Assembly: GCA_937951875.1 (NCBI GenBank)
Contig: CALGAN010000031.1
Coordinates: 1-12,415, forward strand
DNA: 12,415 bases
Direction: 5' to 3'
Origin: an uncultured Alkalilimnicola sp.
Lineage (GTDB): Bacteria > Pseudomonadota > Gammaproteobacteria > Nitrococcales > AK92
Position numbers and translations under genes: made by a program. Shown here piece by piece: positions 1 to 6,301 of the stretch; within the stretch, counting starts at the first letter, position 1; every line of letters starts with the position of its first letter. The notes under the pieces are model-generated. The model saw only the letters and a list, made by a program, of their open reading frames with translations, had not been told where the DNA came from and ran no database searches.

Positions 1-1010
1 GGCGGGCGCGCGAGCCGGCGGCCGCGTCGGCGCAGCCGGAGGTGATCGAGCCGGTCGGACGCAGCAACGTGATGCGCGAGCTGCGCGAGCAGATCAAGCG
101 GGTCGCCGGCCACGACAGCTGCGTGCTGATCACCGGCGAGGCCGGCGCCGGCAAGCGCTGCGTGGCCCGCTATCTGCATTCGCTCAGCCCGCGCGCCGAC
201 AAGCCGTTCGTCGAGCTGGCGGGCGGTTCGCTCAACGGCGAGGACGCCGCCGCCGCGCTGTTCGGCAGCGAGCAGGGCGAGCGGGTGGTGCAGGGCGCGT
301 TGGAGCGGGCGCGCGGCGGGTCGCTGTACATCGCCGAGGTGGCGGAGCTGGAGCCGCAGCTGCAGGCGCGCTTGCTCAACGCCTTGCAGTCCGGCCAGTT
401 CCAGCGGGTCGGTGGCGACGAGCCGGTGCCGCTGGATGCGCGGCTGCTGGCGGGCAGCCGCACCGATCTGGCGCGCGAGGTGCGCGCCGGCCGCTTCCGC
501 GACGACCTGTTCTATCAGCTCAACGTGGTGCCGATCCGGGTGCCGCCGCTGCGCGAGCACGTCGAGGACGTGCCCGAGCTGCTGGCCTTCCACGTCAACC
601 GCATGGTCGACCGCGATAAGCTGCCCTATCGGCGCTTCGCGCTGGCCGCCCAGAACCGGCTGCGCAACTACGCCTGGCCGGGGAATGTGCGCGAGCTGCG
701 CAATCTGGTGCAGCGCTTGCTGATCCTGGGCAGGGACGAGGAGATCTCGCTGGAGGAGGTGGAGGCGGCGCTGGGCAGTTCGGCGGTGCTGACCGTGGAG
801 CCGGCGCAGGACGACGGTGAGGACACCACGCTGCCGTTGGATCTGCCGCTGCGCGAAGCGCGCGAGCAGTTCGAGCGCATCTATCTGCTGCATCAGCTCA
901 AGCGCGCCAACGGCAGCGTCGGCCAGCTCGCCAAGCTGACCGGCATGGAGCGCACCCATCTCTACCGCAAGCTCAAGAGTCTTGGCATCGATCCCAAGGA
1001 AGGCGTCTAG
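1..1010 (+). CDS. ntrX: NtrX-like response regulator, C-terminal part (AAA+ and Fis-type HTH), 5' truncated
   Basis: The reading frame is open to the left edge, so the receiver domain lies outside the window; the GTG at 42 is probably an internal Val. Numbering from 42, an NtrC-type AAA+ domain spans about residues 5-230, with Walker A GEAGAGKR (32-39) and WPGNVREL near 215. A Fis-type helix-turn-helix closes the protein (GMERTHLYRKLKSLGI). That ending and the downstream trkA-trkH match the NtrX branch of NtrYX systems. The core is eroded: the GAFTGA loop that contacts sigma-54 is absent after LFGSEQGE (73-80), Walker B reads GGSLYIAEV with Ala98 where Asp is usual, sensor I reads AGS rather than A(A/S)TN, and the usual LYYRL reads LFYQL (Gln159). 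I infer a DNA-binding regulator that does not act as a classical sigma-54 activator. Family assignment is firm; the name ntrX is likely rather than certain. Confidence 0.82.
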   Translation, partial: RAREPAAASAQPEVIEPVGRSNVMRELREQIKRVAGHDSCVLITGEAGAGKRCVARYLHSLSPRADKPFVELAGGSLNGEDAAAALFGSEQGERVVQGALERARGGSLYIAEVAELEPQLQARLLNALQSGQFQRVGGDEPVPLDARLLAGSRTDLAREVRAGRFRDDLFYQLNVVPIRVPPLREHVEDVPELLAFHVNRMVDRDKLPYRRFALAAQNRLRNYAWPGNVRELRNLVQRLLILGRDEEISLEEVEAALGSSAVLTVEPAQDDGEDTTLPLDLPLREAREQFERIYLLHQLKRANGSVGQLAKLTGMERTHLYRKLKSLGIDPKEGV

Positions 1011-1106
1011 TCGTGACGGCGGTGACGCGCCGCCGGCAACGCGGTTCACGCACCGTGGCGGCGGCGCCGGGTCGGTATCCGGTTATGCGGGTGATATAGC
1101 GCGGCC

Positions 1107-2483
1107 ATGAAAATCATCATTCTCGGCGCCGGTCAGGTTGGCAGCTCGGTGGCTCAGAACCTGGCCTCGGAAGCCAACGACATCACGGTGGTCGATCTCA
1201 ACCAGCGCCTGCTGCAGGAGCTGCAGGACCGTCTGGACATCCGCACCGTGGTCGGCAACGCCACCTACCCCGCGGTGCTGGCGCGCGCCGGCGGCGACGA
1301 TGCCGACATGGTGATCGCGGTCACCAACAGCGACGAGGCGAACATGATCGCCTGCCAGGTCGCCCACACCCTGTTCCGCACCCCGACCAAGATCGCCCGG
1401 GTGCGCGCGGTCGAGTACCTGAGCTACCCGCAGCTGTTCGGCCCGGGCGCGCTGCCGATCGACGTGCTGATCAGCCCCGAGCAGCTGGTGACGCAGTACA
1501 TCAAGCGCCTGATCGAGCATCCGGGCGCGCTGCAGGTGCTGGACTTCGCCGACGGCAAGGTGCGACTGGTGGGCGTGCGCGCCTACTACGGTGGGCTGCT
1601 GGTGGGCGATCAGCTGTCCTCGCTGGAGAAGCACATGCCCGGCATCCACACCCGGGTGGCGGCTATCTTCCGGCGCGGCAAGCCGATCATCCCGGAGGGC
1701 AACACCGTCATCGAGGCCGGCGACGAGGTGTTCTTCATCGCCGCTCGCAAGAACATCCGCGCGGTGATGAGCGAGCTGCGGCGGCTGGACAAGCCGGTCA
1801 AGCGCATCATGATCGCCGGCGGCGGCAACATCGGCAAACGCCTGGCCCAGGCCCTGGAGGGGCGCTATCAGGTCAAGATCATCGAGCGCAATCCGGAGCG
1901 GGCGCGCGCCATCTCCGAGGAGTTGAACAAGACCATCGTGCTGCTCGGCGACGCCGCCGACGAGGATCTGCTGCTCGAGGAGAACATCGAGAACACCGAC
2001 GTGTTCTGCGCGCTCACCAACGACGACGAGGCCAACATCCTCTCGGCCATGCTCGCTAAGCGCAAGGGCGCGCGCATGGTCATGTCGCTGATCAACCGCA
2101 CCGCCTACGTCGATCTGATCCAGGGCAGCGAGGACATCGACATCGCCATCTCGCCGCAGCAGGCCACCATCGGCAGCCTGCTGGCCCATATCCGCCGCGG
2201 TGACGTGGTCAACGTCTACTCGCTGCGGCGCGGCGCCGCCGAGGCGATCGAGGCGGTGGCCCACGGCGATCCGCACAGCTCCAAGGTGGTGGGCAAGCGC
2301 ATCGACCAGATCAAGCTGCCGCCCGGCACCACCATCGGCGCGGTGGTGCGCGGCGACGAGGTGCTGATGGGGCACCGCGACACCGTGATCCAGGCGGAAG
2401 ACCACGTGATCCTGTTCCTGGTCGACAAGCGCCGTATCGCCGAGGTTGAGCGCCTGTTCCAGGTCGGGGTGACGTTCCTGTGA
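1107..2483 (+). CDS. trkA: Trk system potassium uptake protein TrkA
   Basis: This is the peripheral NAD(H)-binding gating subunit of the Trk K+ transporter, bound to the cytoplasmic face of TrkH. At 458 residues it has the usual length of a full TrkA with two RCK_N/RCK_C halves. The first Rossmann motif is ILGAGQVG (residues 5-12), with Asp30 ending the second strand. The second half starts with IMIAGGGNIG near residue 234, and its strand 2 ends in Glu (VKIIERN). TrkA_C segments follow each nucleotide domain. The ATG at 1107 begins MKIIILGAGQ, the canonical TrkA start, though no strong Shine-Dalgarno is visible before it. trkH follows after 39 bases, so the two are probably cotranscribed. A 96-base gap separates it from the ntrX-like gene; I see no convincing promoter or terminator there. 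Confidence 0.97.
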   Translation: MKIIILGAGQVGSSVAQNLASEANDITVVDLNQRLLQELQDRLDIRTVVGNATYPAVLARAGGDDADMVIAVTNSDEANMIACQVAHTLFRTPTKIARVRAVEYLSYPQLFGPGALPIDVLISPEQLVTQYIKRLIEHPGALQVLDFADGKVRLVGVRAYYGGLLVGDQLSSLEKHMPGIHTRVAAIFRRGKPIIPEGNTVIEAGDEVFFIAARKNIRAVMSELRRLDKPVKRIMIAGGGNIGKRLAQALEGRYQVKIIERNPERARAISEELNKTIVLLGDAADEDLLLEENIENTDVFCALTNDDEANILSAMLAKRKGARMVMSLINRTAYVDLIQGSEDIDIAISPQQATIGSLLAHIRRGDVVNVYSLRRGAAEAIEAVAHGDPHSSKVVGKRIDQIKLPPGTTIGAVVRGDEVLMGHRDTVIQAEDHVILFLVDKRRIAEVERLFQVGVTFL

Positions 2484-2522
2484 GCGCGCCGGCCTCCCAC
2501 CCGGCCTGAAGGCGAGGGACTC

Positions 2523-3974
2523 ATGCATCTGGACGCGGTTCAGCGGATCCTCGGCGTGCTGCTGATGATCTTCAGCCTCACCATGCTGCCGCCGGCGCTG
2601 GTGTCGTTCCTGGCCGACGACGGCGTGACGTCGTCCTTCGTCATCGCCTTCGCCGCGCTGTGCGGCGTCGGCCTGGCGCTGTGGCTACCGGTGCGGCGGA
2701 CGCGGCGCGAGCTGCGCAACCGCGACGGCTTCTTCATCGTGGCGATGTTCTGGGTGGTGCTGGGCTTGGCCGGCGCCCTGCCGCTGATGCTCGCCAAGGC
2801 GCCGGGCATGGCCTTCACCGACGCGGTGTTCGAGAGCGTCTCGGGGCTCACCACTACCGGCGCCACGGTACTGGTGGGCATCGACGAGCTGCCGCTGTCG
2901 GTGCGCTACTACCGCCAGCAGATCCAGTGGCTGGGCGGCATGGGCATCATCGTGCTGGCGGTCGCCATCCTGCCCATGCTGGGCATCGGCGGCATGCAGC
3001 TCTACCGCGCCGAGATCCCCGGGCCGGTGAAGGACGTCAAGCTCACGCCGCGCATCACCGAGACCGCCAAGGTGTTCTGGTATCTGTACTTCGGCCTGAC
3101 CGTGGTCTGCGCCGTGGCTTACTGGCTGGCCGGCATGACGCCGTTCGACGCGGTGGCGCACGCCTTCTCCACGGTCGGCACCGGCGGCTTCTCCACCCAC
3201 GACGCCGGCCTCGGTTTCTACGACAGTCCGCTGATCGAGGCGGTGGCGATCGTGTTCATGATCGCCGGCGCCGTGAACTTCTCGTTGCACTTCCTGGCCT
3301 GGAGCCGCCGCGACATCGGTCTCTACTTCGGCGACGGCGAGTTCCGCTTGTTCTTGGCGATGCTGGGGGCCGCGGTGCTGCTGGTGCTCACGACGCTGCT
3401 CGCCGCCGGCTACTACGCCGGTCCGCTCGATGCGTTGCGCCACGCCCTGTTCCAGGTGGTGTCGTTCGCCACCACCAGCGGCTTCGTCACCGTCGACCAC
3501 GCCGAGTGGCCGAGCTTCCTGCCGCTGCTGCTGCTGTTCGTCGGCATGATCGGCGCCTGCGCCAGCTCGACCTCCGGCGGCATCAAGCTGGTGCGGGTGC
3601 TGCTGCTGTTCAAGCAGGGTGCGCGCGAGATCATGCGGCTGATCCATCCGCAGGCGCAGATCCTGATCAAGCTCGGCGCCAAGGAGGTCGGCGACCGGGT
3701 GATCGACTCGGTGTGGGGCTTCTTCGCCACGTACGTGGCGGTGTTCGTCATCCTATTGCTGTTGCTGATGGCGCTGGGCCTCGATCAGGTCACCGCCTTC
3801 TCGGCCCTGGGCGCTTGCATCAGCAACCTCGGGCCGGGGCTCGGGCAGGTGGCGGTCAACTACGCCGAGGTCGGCGCCGCCGCCAAGTGGATACTGGCGG
3901 TGGCCATGATCATGGGACGGCTGGAAATCTTCACCCTGCTGGTGCTGTTCACGCCGGCGTTCTGGCGGCGGTGA
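2523..3974 (+). CDS. trkH: Trk system potassium uptake protein TrkH
   Basis: This is the integral inner-membrane K+-conducting subunit. It has 483 residues, as expected for TrkH/TrkG. The four pore-loop repeats are visible: TTTGAT (110-115), TVGTGG (217-222), TTSGF (317-321) and SNLGPGL (434-440), each supplying a Gly to the selectivity filter. GACASSTSGGIK (343-354) corresponds to the intramembrane gating loop in the third repeat. Hydrophobic segments run the full length from residue 8 to 480. The ATG at 2523 follows GAGGGA with normal spacing. It works with the adjacent trkA. The gene ends at 3974 without an obvious intrinsic terminator; a GC-rich hairpin at 3998-4024 lacks a T-tract. Confidence 0.97.
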   Translation: MHLDAVQRILGVLLMIFSLTMLPPALVSFLADDGVTSSFVIAFAALCGVGLALWLPVRRTRRELRNRDGFFIVAMFWVVLGLAGALPLMLAKAPGMAFTDAVFESVSGLTTTGATVLVGIDELPLSVRYYRQQIQWLGGMGIIVLAVAILPMLGIGGMQLYRAEIPGPVKDVKLTPRITETAKVFWYLYFGLTVVCAVAYWLAGMTPFDAVAHAFSTVGTGGFSTHDAGLGFYDSPLIEAVAIVFMIAGAVNFSLHFLAWSRRDIGLYFGDGEFRLFLAMLGAAVLLVLTTLLAAGYYAGPLDALRHALFQVVSFATTSGFVTVDHAEWPSFLPLLLLFVGMIGACASSTSGGIKLVRVLLLFKQGAREIMRLIHPQAQILIKLGAKEVGDRVIDSVWGFFATYVAVFVILLLLLMALGLDQVTAFSALGACISNLGPGLGQVAVNYAEVGAAAKWILAVAMIMGRLEIFTLLVLFTPAFWRR

Positions 3975-3997
3975 ATGGCGCTGCGCGGATTTTTCAG

Positions 3998-4024
3998 CCC
4001 CCTCTCCCGCGAGGGGATAGGGGG
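3998..4024. repeat. GC-rich stem-loop after trkH
   Basis: CCCCCT (3998-4003) pairs with AGGGGG (4019-4024). After one mismatch (4004/4018) the stem continues as TCCC with GGGA around the loop GCGAG. There is no following T-run, so it is not a convincing intrinsic terminator. Similar C-tract/G-tract palindromes are dispersed in many GC-rich proteobacterial genomes. A related one, with C-tract and G-tract around TTCGT, lies at 4145-4164. The surrounding 3975-4290 stretch (316 bases) shows no gene; translations of it look like typical spurious repeat-derived ORFs. Confidence 0.5.
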
Positions 4025-4211
4025 GAAGGCGTCTGTTCAGCAGCCGGTGCTGCGCTCTACTCGATACTGAGCGCGGCAAGCGATAGCCAAGATTGTCCCG
4101 GTGCCGCCTGAGTCGATGCTTGGCAGGACGACGGCTCAATGCGTCCCCTCCCCTTCGTGGGGGGCAAAATAAACCGCGAAGCGCACCGCAGGATCGGTCT
4201 TACAGGGCGAA

Positions 4212-4262
4212 CGCCCCTGGTCGCTGGATGCCCGCATGCGCGGGCATGACGATCCAAGGGCG
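4212..4262. repeat. REP-like extragenic palindrome
   Basis: The core is a perfect inverted repeat, ATGCCCGC (4228-4235), loop ATGC, GCGGGCAT (4240-4247). It is flanked by outer arms CGCCCCTGG (4212-4220) and CCAAGGGCG (4254-4262) that pair at 8 of 9 positions. The core resembles the dispersed GGATGCCCGC/GCGGGCATGAC repeats common in Pseudomonas- and Xanthomonas-type genomes. It lies between the convergent ends of trkH and the acyltransferase gene, a common place for such elements. No adjacent REP-associated transposase is present in the window. Confidence 0.6.
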
Positions 4263-4290
4263 CCATTGACCGATGCGCGCACGCGATCTA

Positions 4291-5190
4291 CTACTTCGGC
4301 TGCCCCGCGTAAGGATCGCGGCCATCCGGCTGGCGGCGGAAGCGGCGGTAGGTCCACTGGTACTGCGGCAGCGCCAGGCGGGCGCACTCCTCGACACCCC
4401 GGTTGAGCGCGGCGGCGGCCACTTCGGGGTCGGGGTCGTCGATGCCTTCCGGCGCGGGACGCAGGTGGATGCGGTAGCCCTGGCCCTTGGGCAGGCGCTC
4501 GCCGAAGGCGAACAGCACCGGAGCGCCGGTGCGGCGCGCCAGCTTGTTGAGCAAGGTCATGGTCTTGGCCGGATGGCCGAAAAACGGCGCGTACACGCCC
4601 TGCCCCGGCGGCTCCTGGTCCGGCAGGATGGCGGCCACGTGCTTCTGCTCCAGCGCCTGATAGAGGCGGCGGATGCCGTTGGCGGTGGTCGGCAGCAGCA
4701 CCGCGCCGCTGCGCTGTCGCGATAGGGTCAGCAGCGCCTCGTACTCCGGGTGGCGCGGCGGGCGGTACAGGCTGTGCAGGCGCACGCGCCGGGCCCAGTA
4801 CAGCCCCATCAGCTCCCAGGCGCCCAGATGCGGCACGGCGACGATCAGGCCCTTGCCTTGCGCCATCAGCGCGTTGAAGACGTCCAGCCCGCGCACTTCC
4901 TTGATCAGCCGCTCCAGCCGCTCGGGCGGTCGGGTCCAGAAGTACGCCACCTCGGTGGCGGTCTTGCAGGTTTCCACGAGGCTGCGGCGCAACAGGCGCT
5001 CGCGCTCATCGGCGCTCAGGTCCGGCAGGCACAGCTGCAGATTCACCCGCACCGTGCGTCGGGTCTTGCTGGGAATGCTGGCCAGCGCGTGGCCGATGAG
5101 CGCGCCGATGGCATGGTTGACGCGCAGGGGCAGCACCCCCAAAGCACGTATCAGCAATAGAACGGCGCGGACCTTGAGTGGTTGTCGCAT
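4291..5190 (-). CDS. Lipid A biosynthesis (lauroyl/myristoyl) acyltransferase, LpxL/HtrB family
   Basis: Members of this family transfer an acyl chain from acyl-ACP to the lipid A precursor at the inner face of the cytoplasmic membrane. From the ATG at 5190 the protein has 299 residues, close to the family norm. An N-terminal hydrophobic stretch (about 8-40) is the likely membrane anchor. The catalytic H-x4-E motif appears as HLGAWE (His121, Glu126). The second conserved block is ILPDQEPPGQGVYAPFFG near residue 190. A TTG at 5202 would add four residues; ATG is preferred because the family begins near here, although neither start has a clear ribosome site. It is divergent from the phasin-like gene (215-base gap) and convergent with trkH. 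Whether it is a lauroyl or myristoyl enzyme, or acts on another lipid, cannot be read from the sequence. Confidence 0.9.
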   Translation of the reverse strand: MRQPLKVRAVLLLIRALGVLPLRVNHAIGALIGHALASIPSKTRRTVRVNLQLCLPDLSADERERLLRRSLVETCKTATEVAYFWTRPPERLERLIKEVRGLDVFNALMAQGKGLIVAVPHLGAWELMGLYWARRVRLHSLYRPPRHPEYEALLTLSRQRSGAVLLPTTANGIRRLYQALEQKHVAAILPDQEPPGQGVYAPFFGHPAKTMTLLNKLARRTGAPVLFAFGERLPKGQGYRIHLRPAPEGIDDPDPEVAAAALNRGVEECARLALPQYQWTYRRFRRQPDGRDPYAGQPK

Positions 5191-5405
5191 GATGTCGGTC
5201 AATCGGGCAAAGCCTGGTAGCTAATACGCTTTGTTCGTCCGACGCAACATTGCTCTTCCGGTAGTTCGGTATCGGCAGTCTACAATTGAGCGGGATCCGA
5301 CAGCGGTCGTCGCGCTGTCGCAGCGTCATGCGTGAGCGAGCCGGAGCCCGGAACCGATGACAAGGAAGTCGGCTAGGGGAACGCGCAGGCGGGGAGGAGA
5401 AGGAG

Positions 5406-5936
5406 ATGAGCTGGAACAAGCGGATGGAAGAAATGGTCGGCAGCTGGACCGACATGCAGCGCAGGATGTGGGAGAGCTGGCTGCACACCGTCAACAGCTT
5501 CGGTGGGCAGGGTGCGCAGGGCGCCGAAGCTTGGAGGCAGGAATACCGCAAGAATCTCGGCGCATGGGAGCGTTCGGTGCGACAGGCGCTGGATGCGCAG
5601 GCGCAGTGGGCGCGCAACTGGGCGGACGCCGTGAACGCCGAGGAAGGGGCGCCGGAGATGGTGGTCCGCTGGGCGCAGCAGATGCAGGAAATGATGAAGG
5701 GCTGGACCGAGGCCCAGACGCAGCTGTGGAATGCCTGGTTCGACAGCGTCAAGCATCTGGATCCCGCCGAGGTGGCCGACCGCTGGGACCGCGAGGGGCA
5801 GCAGGTGATGCAGGCCTGGCGCGAGGCCACCGAGCGCGCCCAGGAGGCGTTGTCGGAGCTGTCGCGCGAGGCGGTGAGCGCCCTCGACGAGGACAAGCCG
5901 CAGCCTCAGCCGAGACGGCGCGGCAAGAAAGCGTAG
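5406..5936 (+). CDS. Tryptophan-rich phasin-like protein with internal duplication
   Basis: The protein has 176 residues and 14 Trp, is strongly amphipathic and predicted all-helical, with a basic tail PRRRGKKA. It has no signal peptide or membrane segment. Two halves match with an offset of about 86 residues: 7-29 and 93-115 share M-EM---WT--Q---W--W---V (9 of 23 identical). Further on, Trp43/Trp127 and Trp54/Trp138 line up with an offset of 84. The composition resembles phasins or polyhydroxyalkanoate-granule-associated proteins, which use amphipathic helices to coat a hydrophobic surface, but no phaC or phaE is in the window and I recognise no specific family. GGGGAGGAG (5391-5399) is a strong ribosome site six bases before the ATG. 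A TACAAT (5281-5286) could be a -10 element but has no good -35. Confidence 0.7.
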   Translation: MSWNKRMEEMVGSWTDMQRRMWESWLHTVNSFGGQGAQGAEAWRQEYRKNLGAWERSVRQALDAQAQWARNWADAVNAEEGAPEMVVRWAQQMQEMMKGWTEAQTQLWNAWFDSVKHLDPAEVADRWDREGQQVMQAWREATERAQEALSELSREAVSALDEDKPQPQPRRRGKKA

Positions 5937-5968
5937 CGGCCGCGCGGATGGGCGCGCGGATGGGAGTT

Positions 5969-5999
5969 CGCCGCCGGACGGCCTGGGCCGCCGGCGGCG
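5969..5999. other. Perfect 9-bp stem-loop after the phasin-like gene
   Basis: CGCCGCCGG (5969-5977) and CCGGCGGCG (5991-5999) are exact reverse complements around a 13-base loop. It begins 33 bases after the phasin-like stop codon. On the plus strand it is followed by A-rich sequence, not a T-run, so it may protect an mRNA 3' end rather than terminate transcription by itself. It directly abuts the minus-strand sRNA terminator. Confidence 0.4.
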
Positions 6000-6003
6000 G
6001 ATA

Positions 6004-6191
6004 AGAAAAAACCGGCGCAGGTCCTGCGCCGGTTACGGTATCTTCACTTGGCTATGCAATGATCCGCGCGAAACCTTCCTTGGGTCGAAAGTCCATCCGT
6101 GTTTTTCGCTTCGCGCCAACATCCCTGTTGTTGTTCTTGCTTCCTGCTTTACACCGTCCCTGGTGAAACAGCACCCGTCCCTGGTGCTGAC
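6004..6191 (-). ncRNA. Candidate Csr/Rsm-family regulatory sRNA (CsrA/RsmA-sequestering)
   Basis: The minus strand carries nine GGA trinucleotides in about 190 nt. Four lie in exact matches to the RsmA/CsrA SELEX consensus CANGGAYG: CAGGGACG (complement of 6176-6183 and 6155-6162), CAGGGATG (6120-6127) and CACGGATG (6094-6101). Stem-loop 1 has CAGCACC/GGTGCTG arms with loop AGGGACG (6169-6189). Stem-loop 2 has CACC/GGTG with loop AGGGAC (6152-6165), extended by TTT/AAA. Stem-loop 3 has CAACA/TGTTG with loop GGGA (6117-6130). A weaker CGAAA/TTTCG stem (6086-6108) encloses the fourth site. GCAGGAAGC lies in a single-stranded linker. The RNA ends in an intrinsic terminator, and a GacA box lies upstream. 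These are the hallmarks of RsmX/Y/Z and CsrB/C RNAs, which titrate CsrA/RsmA. The 5' end is inferred, within about 10 bases of 6191. A 70-codon minus-strand reading frame over the same bases looks spurious. Confidence 0.85.
6005..6034 (-). terminator. Intrinsic terminator of the minus-strand sRNA
   Basis: Read on the minus strand, CCGGCGCAG and CTGCGCCGG pair perfectly around loop GAC, extended by flanking AA/TT pairs (6010-6034). The stem is followed at once by six T and then CTT (complement of 6011-6003). The plus strand has no T-run after the hairpin, so the orientation is clearly minus. No protein gene upstream on the minus strand would need it, which is independent support for an RNA gene here. 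Confidence 0.9.
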
Positions 6192-6197
6192 AGTGTC

Positions 6198-6240
6198 ACA
6201 TGGTGCCATGTCGTCGCCGAGTTCGCTGTAAGGCTCGGCG
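6198..6240. promoter_or_regulatory. Two inverted repeats in the sRNA promoter region
   Basis: ACATGG-TG-CCATGT (6198-6211) is a perfect 6-bp-arm palindrome just upstream of the inferred sRNA start. CGCCGAG (6215-6221) and CTCGGCG (6234-6240) form a second perfect inverted repeat with a 12-base spacer. They occupy the interval between the GacA box and the transcript and could be operators. If transcription starts further upstream they would instead be hairpins in the RNA. No convincing sigma-70 -10 hexamer can be read here. Confidence 0.4.
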
Positions 6241-6249
6241 GACAATGTT

Positions 6250-6267
6250 TGTAAGAATTTTCTTACG
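6250..6267. promoter_or_regulatory. GacA box (upstream activating sequence of the sRNA)
   Basis: TGTAAG-AATTTT-CTTACG matches the GacA/UvrY-type consensus TGTAAG-N6-CTTACA at 11 of 12 fixed positions. Its centre is about 67 bp upstream of the inferred sRNA start, which fits the placement upstream of rsmX/Y/Z genes. Extra half-sites occur at 6227-6232 (TGTAAG) and 6276-6281 (CGTAAG). The box is also 34 bp before the dtd start codon, so an effect on dtd is possible. The gacS and gacA genes are not in the window. Confidence 0.8.
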
Positions 6268-6301
6268 TGGTTACCCGTAAGTTTCCCGGTGAGGGCCTTT
6301 C

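Noticed and set aside
1083..2528. Long open frame antisense to trkA
   Set aside because: It is His/Asp/Gln-rich low-complexity protein typical of the reverse frame of a GC-rich gene, and trkA on the plus strand is unambiguous.
2660..4111. Long plus-strand open frame overlapping trkH
   Set aside because: It is an Arg/Ala/His-rich out-of-frame shadow; trkH occupies the same bases with all its pore motifs.
4057..4266. Short minus-strand frames after trkH
   Set aside because: Their translations (RHARACGHPA and similar) are the usual products of REP-like palindromes, not proteins.
5191..5202. TTG at 5202 as the start of the acyltransferase
   Set aside because: An ATG four codons later fits the family start and TTG is rare; neither has a strong ribosome site, so some doubt remains.
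5191..5405. Strong promoter or small RNA in the acyltransferase/phasin gap
   Set aside because: Only an isolated TACAAT is visible, without a well-spaced -35, GGA cluster or terminator.
6010..6034. Reading the hairpin as the terminator of the plus-strand phasin-like gene
   Set aside because: The A-tract lies before the stem and no T-run follows on the plus strand, so the U-tract belongs to minus-strand transcription. Some bidirectional effect cannot be excluded.
6033..6245. 70-codon minus-strand reading frame in the dtd upstream gap
   Set aside because: It has no ribosome site or recognisable domain and ends inside the terminator hairpin. The bases are better explained as a GGA-rich structured RNA.
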